From Cladosporium sp. IMV 00045 (taxonomy: Eukaryota; Ascomycota; Dothideomycetes; Cladosporiales; Cladosporiaceae), in NCBI GenBank assembly GCA_001931905.2, contig MSJI02000955.1, positions 1 to 23,509 of the forward strand: a stretch of 23,509 nt of DNA. Reading direction: 5' to 3'. The notes under the pieces are model-generated. The model was not told where the DNA came from. It searched no databases and saw only the letters and a program-made list of their open reading frames with translations. Position numbers and translations under genes: made by a program. Below are positions 1 to 9,207 of this stretch, piece by piece (the first letter of the stretch is position 1; each line of letters starts with the position of its first letter).

Positions 1-159
1 AAGCTTGATATCTTCGCTATAACATATGCTAGAGTCGTGAATCATCCGCACAGGTGTGCATGGGATGTGTTTTTGGTAGAAAGTCAGGTTGCAAAGTTTA
101 CTAGTGGAATGCAGCAGATCGTTGAGAGCGTATGTGGCAGCCAAGCTTTCCGACTCCAT
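1..159 (-). CDS. 5' end of a leftward subtelomeric-element gene (telomere-linked-helicase type?), runs off the window
   Basis: The reading frame from the ATG at 159 is open for 53 codons to the window edge. It is the un-mutated counterpart of the first 53 codons of the RIP relic at 373-2439. The visible part reads as an ordinary soluble N-terminus (MESESLAATYALNDLL...). By comparison with the relic, a C2H2-type zinc finger should follow immediately to the left of the window. A GTAAGT just before the ATG could instead be a splice donor, so the true start may lie in an upstream exon. Family assignment rests entirely on the relic. Gene identity is an inference; the open frame and the homology to the relic are seen directly. 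Confidence 0.5.
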   Translation of the reverse strand, partial: MESESLAATYALNDLLHSTSKLCNLTFYQKHIPCTPVRMIHDSSICYSEDIKL

Positions 160-249
160 ACTTACCAATCCACCCCGAATCTGAACGGCGGAATATTGTT
201 ATTAGATTTTAATCTTGGATGCCTGCATATTTCCCATAAACTTGCGAAT
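1..249. repeat. Direct repeat, left copy (little or no RIP)
   Basis: This block aligns without gaps to 2281-2529, exactly 2280 bases further right. In the first 180 columns I compared, every difference is CA or TG here and TA in the right copy, so this copy is close to the ancestral state and the other was mutated by RIP. The block contains the 5' end of a leftward gene (start 159) and its upstream region. After position 249 this copy has 43 extra bases (250-292) that the right copy lacks; alignment resumes at 293 with 2530. Confidence 0.9.
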
Positions 250-292
250 TTCCTAATCCCTGTCAGTGGGAGCCAAGGTTACACCAGCGAAA

Positions 293-372
293 ACCCTAAC
301 CCTAAAGGCTCGCTAGTGTAACCGGGTTATATAGCTAGTGTAACCAGGATATACCGGCTAAGGGACAGTTAG
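293..372. repeat. Telomere-like CCCTAA pair plus one 65-bp unit
   Basis: Positions 293-305 carry two CCCTAA units. They are followed at 308-372 by a 65-bp unit that holds two imperfect 22-bp subrepeats beginning GCTAGTGTAACC. The same module recurs at 2530-2674 with the 65-bp unit present twice. Its right edge (ending GACAGTTAG) is exactly where the relic reading frame at 373 is cut off. CCCTAA is the complement of the usual filamentous-fungal telomere repeat TTAGGG; as written it is the orientation expected at a left chromosome end. Confidence 0.85.
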
Positions 373-2439
373 ATTTAGCTCCGTACCTCGGAGAGGGCTA
401 CCGCTATATAGATTAATAGTATTAGCGAGAAGCTCCGTGAAAGTATTAAGATCCGTAAGGAAGCGCTAAATATTCGATTGTTTGAATCGGATTCGACCGC
501 CCCGTACATCTTTAACGAAAAATCGATTATACTCGCTATTCTCCTTAATAAGCTCTAGTAGGAACTATAACTTGAATCGCTCGAGTTACGGGGTATCGAC
601 GATACTCTAGCTAGTCTTATTAAGTAGCGGCGTATCTTCGATCCGGCTGAAATCGATCCCGAGCGTATCTAGGTAATCGACGAATAGTAGCTTACTCTTA
701 AGCTACCCTTCTAATTAAACGCCTAATCGCATAAAGAAGTTCTTAATATGTTCGATAGGATATAGCACGCCGTTAAATTCTACCGTGCCCGCCGGGCTCT
801 CTTTAATAGTATAGGTCGTCGACTTGTATTATTTAGCGAGCTTCAAACTAAAGGCCCGGATCTACGTAAGTTCCTCGAAATAATTCTTCGAATCGTTACT
901 AAGATATTTGCGAACCTCTTTTTCGTATATTCGATTTATATCGTATTCGTTAAGCACGTGTTTATCCTCGACGGCGTAGTAGTAGGCGAGGAACATTAGC
1001 CGGCTGTTATATATAAAGATGCTAGTAATTTTACTAACTATAGAGCTATCTAGAACCTCCTTTATCTACGGATACAAGACGCTATAAAAATAGAAAAATA
1101 TAACGGAATTTCTGAACGTAGTATTCTCCTTAACCTTTAAGTGAATCCGATCCTTTAGTAGCGAGTGGAATAGTCGAGCGACGATGCTACGTAAAGCTAG
1201 CGTATATTCCTAATCGGTATCGTCCCGGATCGGCTTAATTCTAAGGTCTATAAGTCGCTTTATTAACGTTCTAGTCTCCTCGCTAAGGTGGATATACTCG
1301 GTAGTCTCGAAGTATTTACTCTCGATCATATTAGAAGACGCCTCCTTATAGTTCTCCTTAATAAGATAGACTCGGATTATAAACGTTACTAGTCGATAGT
1401 ATCTCTTAAAGTGCGGTTCGGCCCTTATTAACTAGATAAAGTCTTTTATTTCCTTATACGATTTCGAGGTGTCTTCCGTTCTTAGTAACTACCGTAATCT
1501 TCTCGTGAGGTAGGGAATATGCTTATGCGCCTCGAGCATAAATATAAGGATATTTGCCTCGAGTAACTCGAGGTCGAGATCTTTCTCTACCCTAAGTTTA
1601 GAGGTACTAGGGTTGTAGATAAGGTCGATAAGTATATCTCTATCCTTATCCTAGAGGAAATCGAGAAGGTTCGAGTTAGTAAGAAAGCTATTTAGCAATT
1701 TCTTATTATTAGAGGCTATATCGTTATATAGCTGCCTATACTCTCTCTCTTCGATACTCTTTTAGTATGTATCGAGAATCGCCGTTCGAACGTCGTCCGT
1801 AAAGAGGTATCGACTGCTAGGTTAGGGTATCGTAATTTCGGGCTAGATCGATAGTATATCCGTTTGCAGAATTAGTAACCTAGGGATAAAGTAGATCTTC
1901 TTATTATTCGGAAACCCTTCTAAAACCTAGAGAGGGATGTTTTCGAGTACGTAGTCGGCTCTCTAGTTCGTACTCTTAGTATACTTAGTCTAGGAAGAAT
2001 AGTGTAACTAGAAGTGGTTTCGGACGTTCTTCCGGTTAATATCGACATAAGTATACTCTCTATACTTAAAGTTATCGAAGGTGATAGCTAGATAGGAGAA
2101 ATAATGCGTGTTATAGTATACGCTAATCGCTTCCGTAGCACCGATCGGTAAATTGTCGACTTCGTCTTAAATTACATTCGTAACTTTTTTTAATCGGCTA
2201 TACTCTATGCGGTGCTTCTATTTTAGATGTCGAATCGTAGTGTTTTAGCTCTAGACTCTACTATATATCGTATATAGGAGAAGCTTAATATCTTCGCTAT
2301 AATATATACTAGAGTCGTGAATCATCCGTATAGGTATATATAGGATGTGTTTTTAGTAGAAAGTCAGGTTATAAAGTTTACTAGTGGAATGTAGCAGATC
2401 GTTAAGAGCGTATATAGTAGCTAAGCTTTCCGACTCTAT
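373..2439 (-). pseudogene. RIP-mutated relic of a telomere-linked-helicase-type gene (5' part)
   Basis: Read leftward from 2439, one frame continues for 689 codons with no insertion or deletion. It is interrupted by 25 stops, all TAA or TAG and none TGA, as expected when CAA, CAG and TGG are converted by RIP. The start ATG has become ATA. Near 2268-2215 there is a pattern that would be a C2H2-type finger (two TAT codons two apart that look like mutated Cys, then His...His). Near 405-376 the frame reads SGSPLRGTEL, very like the conserved G-x-P-x-RGTE block I know from the region upstream of the helicase domain in fungal telomere-linked RecQ-type helicases. The helicase motifs themselves are absent: the frame ends at the 65-bp unit. 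The rest of the protein is not recognised. No function is expected. Confidence 0.7.
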
Positions 2440-2529
2440 ACTTACTAATCTACCCCGAATCTAAACGGCGGAATATTATTATTAGATTTTAATCTTAGAT
2501 GCCTGCATATTTCCTATAAACTTGCGAAT
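2281..2529. repeat. Direct repeat, right copy (heavily RIP-mutated)
   Basis: Ungapped partner of 1-249. The substitutions relative to the left copy that I checked are C to T in CA context or G to A in TG context, including loss of the ATG of the encoded gene. The reading frame of the relic passes straight through this block into the interior (2280 downward), so the block is part of a gene copy and not a terminal repeat. Confidence 0.9.
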
Positions 2530-2674
2530 ACCCTAACCCTAAAGGCTCGCTAGTGTAACCGGGTTATATAGCTGGTGTAACCAGGATATACCGGCTAAGG
2601 GACAGTTAGGCTCGCTAGTGTAACCGGGTTATATAGCTAGTGTAACTAGGATATACCGGCTAAGGGACAGTTAG
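2530..2674. repeat. Telomere-like CCCTAA pair plus two tandem 65-bp units
   Basis: CCCTAACCCTAA at 2531-2542 is followed by two head-to-tail 65-bp units (2545-2609 and 2610-2674). They differ from each other at only a few positions, including a CA to TA change in the second. After 2674 the sequence leaves the repeat (ATTATTATTACTC...) and base composition returns to normal within about 100 bases. Positions 2675-2924 hold no gene that I can see, apart from the 3' untranslated region of the AA9 gene. Confidence 0.85.
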
Positions 2675-2924
2675 ATTATTATTACTCTCTATCGTTTATA
2701 CCTAAGGAGCCTACCCCTTAGTCAACTTCCCGCTACCGGCTATCACCCCCATTACAGGACTCTTCTTAAGCTTAAATCAAATAGTAGTGGACTCTGGAAA
2801 AGTAGAATAGGCAAAGTGGGTCATAGATTCACTTGGCTAGGCTGTGTTACAGAGAAGAATATCCATCGTCGACACCATACCTCCGCCATCCCCACCCAAT
2901 CCATCAGACCATTGTGATATGTAT

Positions 2925-4084
2925 TTACACATACACAGTCGTGATACCACAAGCGCTTTCCGTCTCAGAAGAAGGTTGCTGAGCAGGTGTCGATGTGATC
3001 AGCGCAGGACCCGAGGACGTCGAAGTCCCAGCAGCAGGCTTCACCATTTGAGGAGAAGTTCCATTTACAGATGCAGAGACCGAGGCAGAAGGAGACGAGC
3101 CCGCCTGAGTGGCTGAACTGGCCTGACCAGCGTTGCCGTACGTAGCAGGCAGCGGCTGCGTTTGAGCAGGACCATCAGGGCTGGCGGTGAAGTCGGGAAC
3201 AGAACCGCCTTCCGGGTAGACCTCGATACCAGGGACAGTGTAGTTAACGAGCGGGGGCCAGTGCTGGTTAAAGAGGATGCCCGGATCGGTTGCGGTGTCT
3301 GCAGAACATTAGCGTTATCACTCTGATGGCATGAATGATATCAACTTACAAATGCCAGGGAACTTGCCCACAGGAGAGGGCTTCGCTCCAGCTACACCGC
3401 CTGAGACCTCGATTTGAGCACATCCAAGATAGAACTGCGCGCCCTCATCGGGACCAGCGCTGTGGATAGCAATGTGCTCGGCGCGAAGCAGGTACTGGCC
3501 ATCCTCGATCTCGGCAGGGATAGTGAAGTTGAACTCGGTCCAGCCTTCGCTTACCCACGTGGTCGCGGAGTTGTAGGTTGCGAAGGTGTGGACGCCGATC
3601 TCGTAGATCTTGAACCAGTCACCATCTCCCTCGTACGTCGTGATGTCTGGCGTGGTTGATTTAGACATGTAGGCGAACAAAGGCCCGGGGTGACCCAGCA
3701 CGGAGTTGATGTTGAAACCGAGGGTGTCTCCGGCTTTTACAGGCAAGGTCTCGGTGTTGGCGGCATTGGCGAAAGAGCCCTTGTTGCACCTGATGTCGTT
3801 GTCGGTGACGTCCTAGAGAACAGGTTAGACACGGGCACTTGTTAATCGAACAAAAAGACGTACGTAAAAGGGTCCATTGCCTATCAAAATCGTTAGCTTC
3901 GGTGTTGGGTATCAAAGGAAATTGTCTCTCCATGATTCCACGTACCAGCCTCCGGAGCAAGAGCTCGAACATATTGATAGGGCTCTGTCTTCACGCCGTC
4001 GACGATGAGAGCGTCGAAGTTGTAGTGCGCGCTGACCAAGGGAGCGACTACCGCAAGAAGCGCGGTGCTTTGGAAGGACTTCAT
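2925..4084 (-). CDS. AA9 lytic polysaccharide monooxygenase, secreted, four exons
   Basis: Copper-dependent oxidative cleavage of cellulose or related glucans outside the cell. Exons on the minus strand: 4084-3946, 3880-3864, 3812-3350, 3298-2925; 330 residues, intact. A signal peptide (1-19, ending VSA) leaves His20 as the mature N-terminal His. The copper brace is completed by His93 (GHPGP) with axial Tyr180 (AQFYLGC); His169 and Gln178 match the second-sphere pair. Other family blocks are DVTDNDIRCN, GDWFKIYE, EIEDGQYLLRAEHIAIH and TDPGILFN. The second exon is only 17 nt; splicing it restores the family NGP motif (residues 48-50) that otherwise would be missing. A Ser/Thr/Ala-rich tail follows from about residue 245; there is no CBM1. 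A TATAAG box lies about 150 bases upstream. Confidence 0.93.
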
Positions 4085-5011
4085 GGTTCGGATTTTTTTC
4101 GTGCGAATATTCCTGCCAGAGGAGTAGATGGTTTGTGGTGCCGGCCACAAAGGTAACGAATGTAGTGAAAGGAGCGTAGGAAAACGAGCGTTGGTTGTCT
4201 TAGGAAACAAGAAGCGGCCGCAAAGGAATGTCACAAGTCTTATACTTGAACTTCGACGGCGCTTCTCATATTATCATTCGCGCTTTGCTTCGAATTGATG
4301 AGGGTTATAGGTGAGGCAGTACACTTTAGTTAGGGCAATTTACCGCTGTATTTCCGACCGTTGCAAAAGAGCGCGCCAGATGCGCTTGGCAGGCTTGGAA
4401 GTATTTTTTTTTCGGCCTTGTCGCGTTTGAGGCTCATGAATTCGGAAGCGAGATAGGGTTAGGTTGAAAAGGGAAGACTAGCACACTCAATTTGTCGGGA
4501 TGCCCAACGACTGCCGTATCCTCTCCCTGTTGCGATGTTCCCGAGTAGTCCCCGAATGTCTGTCGCAATGATGTCCTGAATCAATCTGCATTCACAGAAG
4601 TGAGAAGATCTGGTTGGAAACCCGCACATGCAGTGCCATCAAATGTGAGAGTCAATGCATCGCAAAAAGGTCAGGCGGAAGAGCATGAACAAAGTCTTGG
4701 GCAGAGCCAGAGTTCAGAACGATAGATAGGTTATCGATAACATCGACCTTTCGCAACTGCACGTGCGCAAAAACAGTCTGAGTGAGTCGCCGTTCCAAGC
4801 TGGGTGGGTATCGATTCGTCCACTAAGACCTTTCTCTCGTTTTCGCGACGGCATGAGCAGCTTTAACCTCAGCCTTATGTGAGTCGCGAGCTTTCTTCGA
4901 AATCAACACTTGGTCTCGCGTGCTCGGCGTAACTTCTGGGTAGCAAGCCATGGCCTTTCCCTATCCAATAACATGGGCTTCTTCTAGCTTGTTTCTTAGT
5001 TTCTTACCCTT
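4085..5011. other. Intergenic: AA9 promoter and unassigned sequence
   Basis: Upstream region of the AA9 gene. From 5011 down to about 4830 the minus strand continues, past two stops, as a Lys/Arg/Ala-rich reading that may be the degraded C-terminal tail of the neighbouring mannosyltransferase relic. I see no other gene, RNA or repeat. Confidence 0.5.
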
Positions 5012-6464
5012 CTACTCTTGTTCTTGCAATCTCTTCTCCTGTTCGAGGCGCACCTTGCGCAGATCAGTGCAATTGACTTTCTCGGACAGGCGAAGTGCGT
5101 AGTTTTCTGCTGCTTCTACCGAGCATGTAAGGACATCGTACCCAGCGTCCGACCATTGTAGGTCAAAAACGTCCGGGAATTCCTTTGCGGTTGATTCAGA
5201 TGTGCCAGAATCAAGTCTACTACGGTCATGGATCGAGTTGACAAAGGCCTCCACGCCGTGGAAGCGCAGGGCCTGCGTGGTCACGTCGTCGACCGTATAT
5301 GTGATTGTCATCATGTCCTCGCCAGCAGAACGTTCCCATTCAGCGATGCTATTGGCCATCATGACGTGACCTTCACCAAACCGATCGCTCTTCGCAGTTG
5401 AAGCCAGAGCCTGGTCGCCAAAGTCGATCGATTCGGACATGTGATCGATGTGGAAATGATTTGGTGATGCCGCGGTGAAGACAACTATCATAAATGGGCT
5501 CCTCGCAGCTGAGGTGAGCATTTGACTTTGGGAACCCGACAAAGGTCTGCACACCATTTCTGGCGCTTGATGCAACGAGACTTGTACCTCCGCGGAACAC
5601 ACCGCCCCTATCGTTATGGTGCTTTTTGAGAAAATCGGGAGCTTCCTGTTGATAAACCCAGTCACACCATCTGTTGAGCAGATGGCACTTAGGTTTGAAG
5701 TTGTAAATGACATGGAGATGGTGTGTTGGTCACAAATTGATGTTGGATGCATCAAGTCCGTTGGGAGCATTCGCTGTAGGGAATCTTTGTATACAAACGG
5801 CATCCAGTTCTTCTCCGCTTGCGCTGCTTGACCGCCTGAGATTTGCAGTATTGTGGTGTCATTTGAGAATGGACGCGTGACATGCTTAGCACGGGTTAAG
5901 GTGTTAACGTCGGAGATAATGAGTAACTGAAACCGATGACAGGCTCGGCCTCGGGGTGATCCTCAATGATTATCCGGGGATCTTCAGGGCCAAAAAGCAC
6001 TCCCTCGATGGCATACGGTGTCGGCACGTCAAGGATGCGAGGAAAGCGGATCGTCTCGCCTTGCCATTGAATGTTGTAATCGCGAAGCTTCTTCCAGTCT
6101 CGATCATGGACGTGGGCGCGCAGGAAACTGATACGCGGCCAGTGTCGGACGCCCCTTGTATAGAATGCGACATGGGTAACGATAAAGAAGACACCGTAGC
6201 GTTTGAGCCAGACGCTAGATTGAGCCATGCGCAGCCAGGTCCTTTGGACCACCTCTTCATGAGACAGCTCCTTGTCTTGAGTAGAGTAGTCCACCATCGG
6301 ATGGTCTTTTAGTGACTCGGCTGTCGTATGTTAGGAATGATGTGACACAACTCAGTATCAAGTGCAAAGTCGTGGAGAATCTGGGGCTCAGAGAATATGT
6401 CAATGGATAGAATTCGGTATGCGTGAGGTCTTTTGATGACCTTTGATGATTCCCCTAGAGCCAT
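5012..6464 (-). pseudogene. Beta-mannosyltransferase-like gene (GT91/BMT family), broken
   Basis: Blocks that I recognise from fungal beta-1,2-mannosyltransferases appear in the right order but in different frames: WLKRYGVFFIVTHVAFYTRG and FGPEDPRIIIEDHPEAEPVI (about 6230-5930), RAKHVTRPFSNDTTI and AEKNWMPFVYKD (about 5900-5780), HVIYNFKPKCHLLNRWCDW (about 5714-5650), VFRGGTSLV and FVGFPKSNAHL (about 5600-5510), and MMTITYTVDDVTTQALRFHG (about 5310-5250). Breaks: a shift near 6320, another near 5927, a 62-base insertion at 5715-5776 carrying an in-frame stop, and a shift near 5500. The insertion has no GT...AG borders, so it is not an ordinary intron. A possible start ATG at 6464 abuts the stop of the next gene. 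The family attaches beta-mannose to cell-wall or surface glycans; this copy should not give a full enzyme unless the sequence is faulty. Confidence 0.75.
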
Positions 6465-8705
6465 TCAACAAATCAACAGCTTACTTGCCGATTCGTCAGC
6501 GAGCCATCGATTCAAACGTGCTCGGACGGCCGATTCACTTTCTGTGACACTGCGTGCGGCTTTCGCAATGACAGCGCTGTCGTCTCCGAGGCCACTCATG
6601 CAGTCCTCTATCTGACTACTAACAAAGCAGGGGCTTTGCGGTATTCTGCCCAGATTCTGAGCTGGATCTGTATCGCAGCCCACACGGTGAACCTGTGATT
6701 CCATGCTTTTTTCCCTTTCAAGGTTCTCATGGGGATTGCCAGCGCTTGAGGATTTGCAGGAGCTGGCGCCACTATAAGCCTCCTCGTCTGGTGGCGGGCC
6801 TTGTGGTGTTGAACAATGCCGAGCTTCGTGATGTTTGCGGTCATGCTGTCGGGCAAAAGCCTTGCCACAAATAGTGCAGACGAAAGGTCGCTCGTCAGTA
6901 TGCGTCCGAAGATGAGAGCGCAAATTATAGGCTCTAGTAAAACGCTTCGGGCAGTGTGAACACTGAAATGTTGCGGGGTGCTTTTGTTGCCTGCCTCTAT
7001 CTATGTCATTAGACGAGATTGGCTCAATCAAAGGCGGACTAAGTACATCATTGGCATTGCAAGAAGGGCGAAGAACGACATTCTTCTGCTTAGCAGGTGG
7101 TGCGTAGTCGATGGAAATTTCCGGAGGGCCCATCTGGTCTGCCGCGCCGAAGTCGCTGGGGCTAGTCGGCTGGTAGTCAGAGGGGAAAGGCCCCTGGGTG
7201 AGAGAAGGGAATGAGTCGAGTCCGCCTTGTCCGCTCATCGCATGTGTCATTCCATAGTTGTTCTCCGCGGTAAATGCGGGTACCTCGCTCTGTTGGGGCA
7301 TCAGTCTCGGGTGTATTTGCGGGCTGTGGTCTGGGTTGTAGTAGTTTTGATGTGTACTTTGTGGATCATCCAAGCTGAAGGGACCGAGACCAAGCCCGTC
7401 ACTCACACTAGGGTCCGAAGATGGGCTCAGTATTGGCGACGAACGCGTGTTAATATCGAAGCTATCGAGAGTGTGCATGTAAGGAGAATTGTGTCGTGAG
7501 GAAATGTCGGATAGCTCATAGAAAGACGATCCGTGGTGCGCTCTGTCAGCATTCATGCCCGCCCACTCATTGCCACTTGATTGCGGGTCTCTCACGCTCG
7601 GTGGGTCGAGCGACTCCGGTGTGTGCACAGAATCAGGGATGTTGCTGATCGAAGGCACCCAATGCAATGACGAGGTCCGACTAGAACATTTGCAAGTACC
7701 TAGGCACTCAGTGGCAGCTCTCGAAAGGTCGAAGCGTGACCATGGCACCCGTCCAAAGCACTGGACACATTCCAGCTCGGTCGGGAGCTTCGTTAGCTCC
7801 GCGATCAATTTAGCATGCGAACCATGGATGTCAGAGCCTCCAGTCTTCTCCTCCCCCTGCCAGGCACTCATAGCACAAGCGATAGTTCGTGCGAGTTCTG
7901 TCACAGAGTCCATGCATCGCTGGAGATGATCACGCGTGCTGTCAAAGGGCTTTGACTGTGGAGATCCAAACCGCACACTTGTGTGGAGATCTGGGAGTGC
8001 CAGATAGAGGCTGCCGTTCGATTCCTCCACCGACCCACGGCCAGTCGAAGACACCAGGGTCGTAGTTCCTGTTTCCGCGGGATTCTCGAGGGTATGCGAT
8101 TTGGCAGACAAGATATTGGTCAGAGCCAGATTCGACTGCGAGAGACTCTCATTTGATAAGGTCAGGCGTCGAAGACTCTCTCCTAAGGCTCGAAGCTCTT
8201 CCGAAGTGCTAGAAGCAATATCAGTGTACTGTACTTCTAGAATGGTGGAAATGCTCATACGCTGCTCGCCGGCCCTCCACGATCTGCAACACGGCAAGCA
8301 TAAGCCGCAGAACATTGTTATAGCTATCAGGAACCTTGAGACATTCTATCAACTTATGACTGTCTAACGGCCATTGCAGTCTTGTCAAAAGTGACATCCT
8401 TGTACTATCGTCGAACTTCTTGATACTCTGGCTGAGCTCGAGGAAAATATCCTTGCAACCTTTTGACACAGCATGAGTGTCATCGTAGAGTTTGGGTGTG
8501 TGGAACTTTGCGATATCTGGATCATTCAAAAAGATTCCCAACACTAGCCAGACACGTCGCGGTCGCATTCACTTGGCGCGCGAGAGCTTCGAGTTCTCGA
8601 TGCATACCGGAACTTCGTCGCATATCTCCAGAGTGCGCTCCCTAGTTCAACACCAAAGCCAGCCACTTATAGGACTCCAGCTGCAATTCCAAACGCTTCG
8701 GCCAT
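6465..8705 (-). pseudogene. C2H2 zinc-finger regulator with N-terminal STAND-like helical domain, frameshifted
   Basis: The largest open part (8315-6465) encodes two adjacent C2H2 fingers (about 6970-6810; [20 protein letters not shown], then [19 protein letters not shown]). They are of the CRZ1-like pair type, preceded by a long Ser/Pro-rich region typical of fungal transcription factors. Upstream, a helical N-terminal domain of the kind found on fungal STAND-related proteins can be followed from an ATG at 8705 (MAEAFGIAAGVL). It carries an in-frame TAA at 8669-8667 (a CAA with a CpA to TpA change would explain it) and frame changes near 8607, 8530 and 8270. The last three could each be undone by removing one base. 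The N-terminus printed by the 616-codon frame ([10 protein letters not shown]...) is therefore an artefact; real zinc-finger coding begins around [10 protein letters not shown]. It is either a decayed gene or one damaged by sequence error. Confidence 0.7.
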
Positions 8706-9207
8706 CTGATGAAATGTGTGGTGCAGGCAAGCTCACTGAACGGAAAGAGATTGCGTGTAAGGTACTGTAACAAAGTCCTTGCGACAGCTGAAGTGGCGCA
8801 GTCAGGCAGCAGTGTGTACCCCATCAGTTTTTGCCAAGATGGACATCCATACCAGCGTTTCCTGCGACCTGTATGATGCATCGCGGCGGAGCACATTCTC
8901 CACCAGTCTCAGAACTTCAGTTGCTCTGGCGCGGGTTAGCCTTGGCAGGATCTACTCACGAACAGCAACAGAACATATACGCCAAACATGCTATGCCAAA
9001 GCCACCAAGGCAATCTTGCATATTAAATGCCGAAGGTAGAGGATCCGTGCTCGTGCATAAGTTAGGGTGTGTGCAAAGGTGACATTGGGAGCTTTATCAA
9101 GACTAAAGATTCTTCTCAACCAAGCAGGGGGTCTATGCAGCGAGAGATAGAAGGCTCAGAACTCTCTTCTTTGCTTCCACGCTCCTTGAGAAGAGTGTCG
9201 TAAAAGT
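8706..9207. other. Intergenic, with a possible short coding remnant
   Basis: Between the 3' end of the isocyanide synthase gene and the start of the C2H2 relic. The minus strand has a 49-codon open stretch at 8951-8802 (for example ATEVLRLVENVLRRD) without a start codon; it reads like protein but I recognise no family. Nothing else is supported. Confidence 0.35.

Noticed and set aside
37..321. 94-codon plus-strand open frame
   Set aside because: It lies antisense to the leftward gene start and runs into the telomere-like repeat; the RIP pattern and the partner copy support the minus strand.
1..2529. The 249-bp direct repeats as LTRs of a retrotransposon
   Set aside because: A reading frame runs continuously through the right copy into the interior, there are no TG...CA ends, primer-binding site or reverse-transcriptase/integrase motifs, and the left copy holds the start of the same gene.
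2844..3116. Arg/Ser-rich 90-codon plus-strand frame
   Set aside because: It is the antisense shadow of the Ser/Thr/Ala-rich tail of the AA9 protein.
4455..4464. AGGGTTAGG, telomere-like
   Set aside because: About one and a half repeat units in unique sequence, no tandem array; chance is sufficient.
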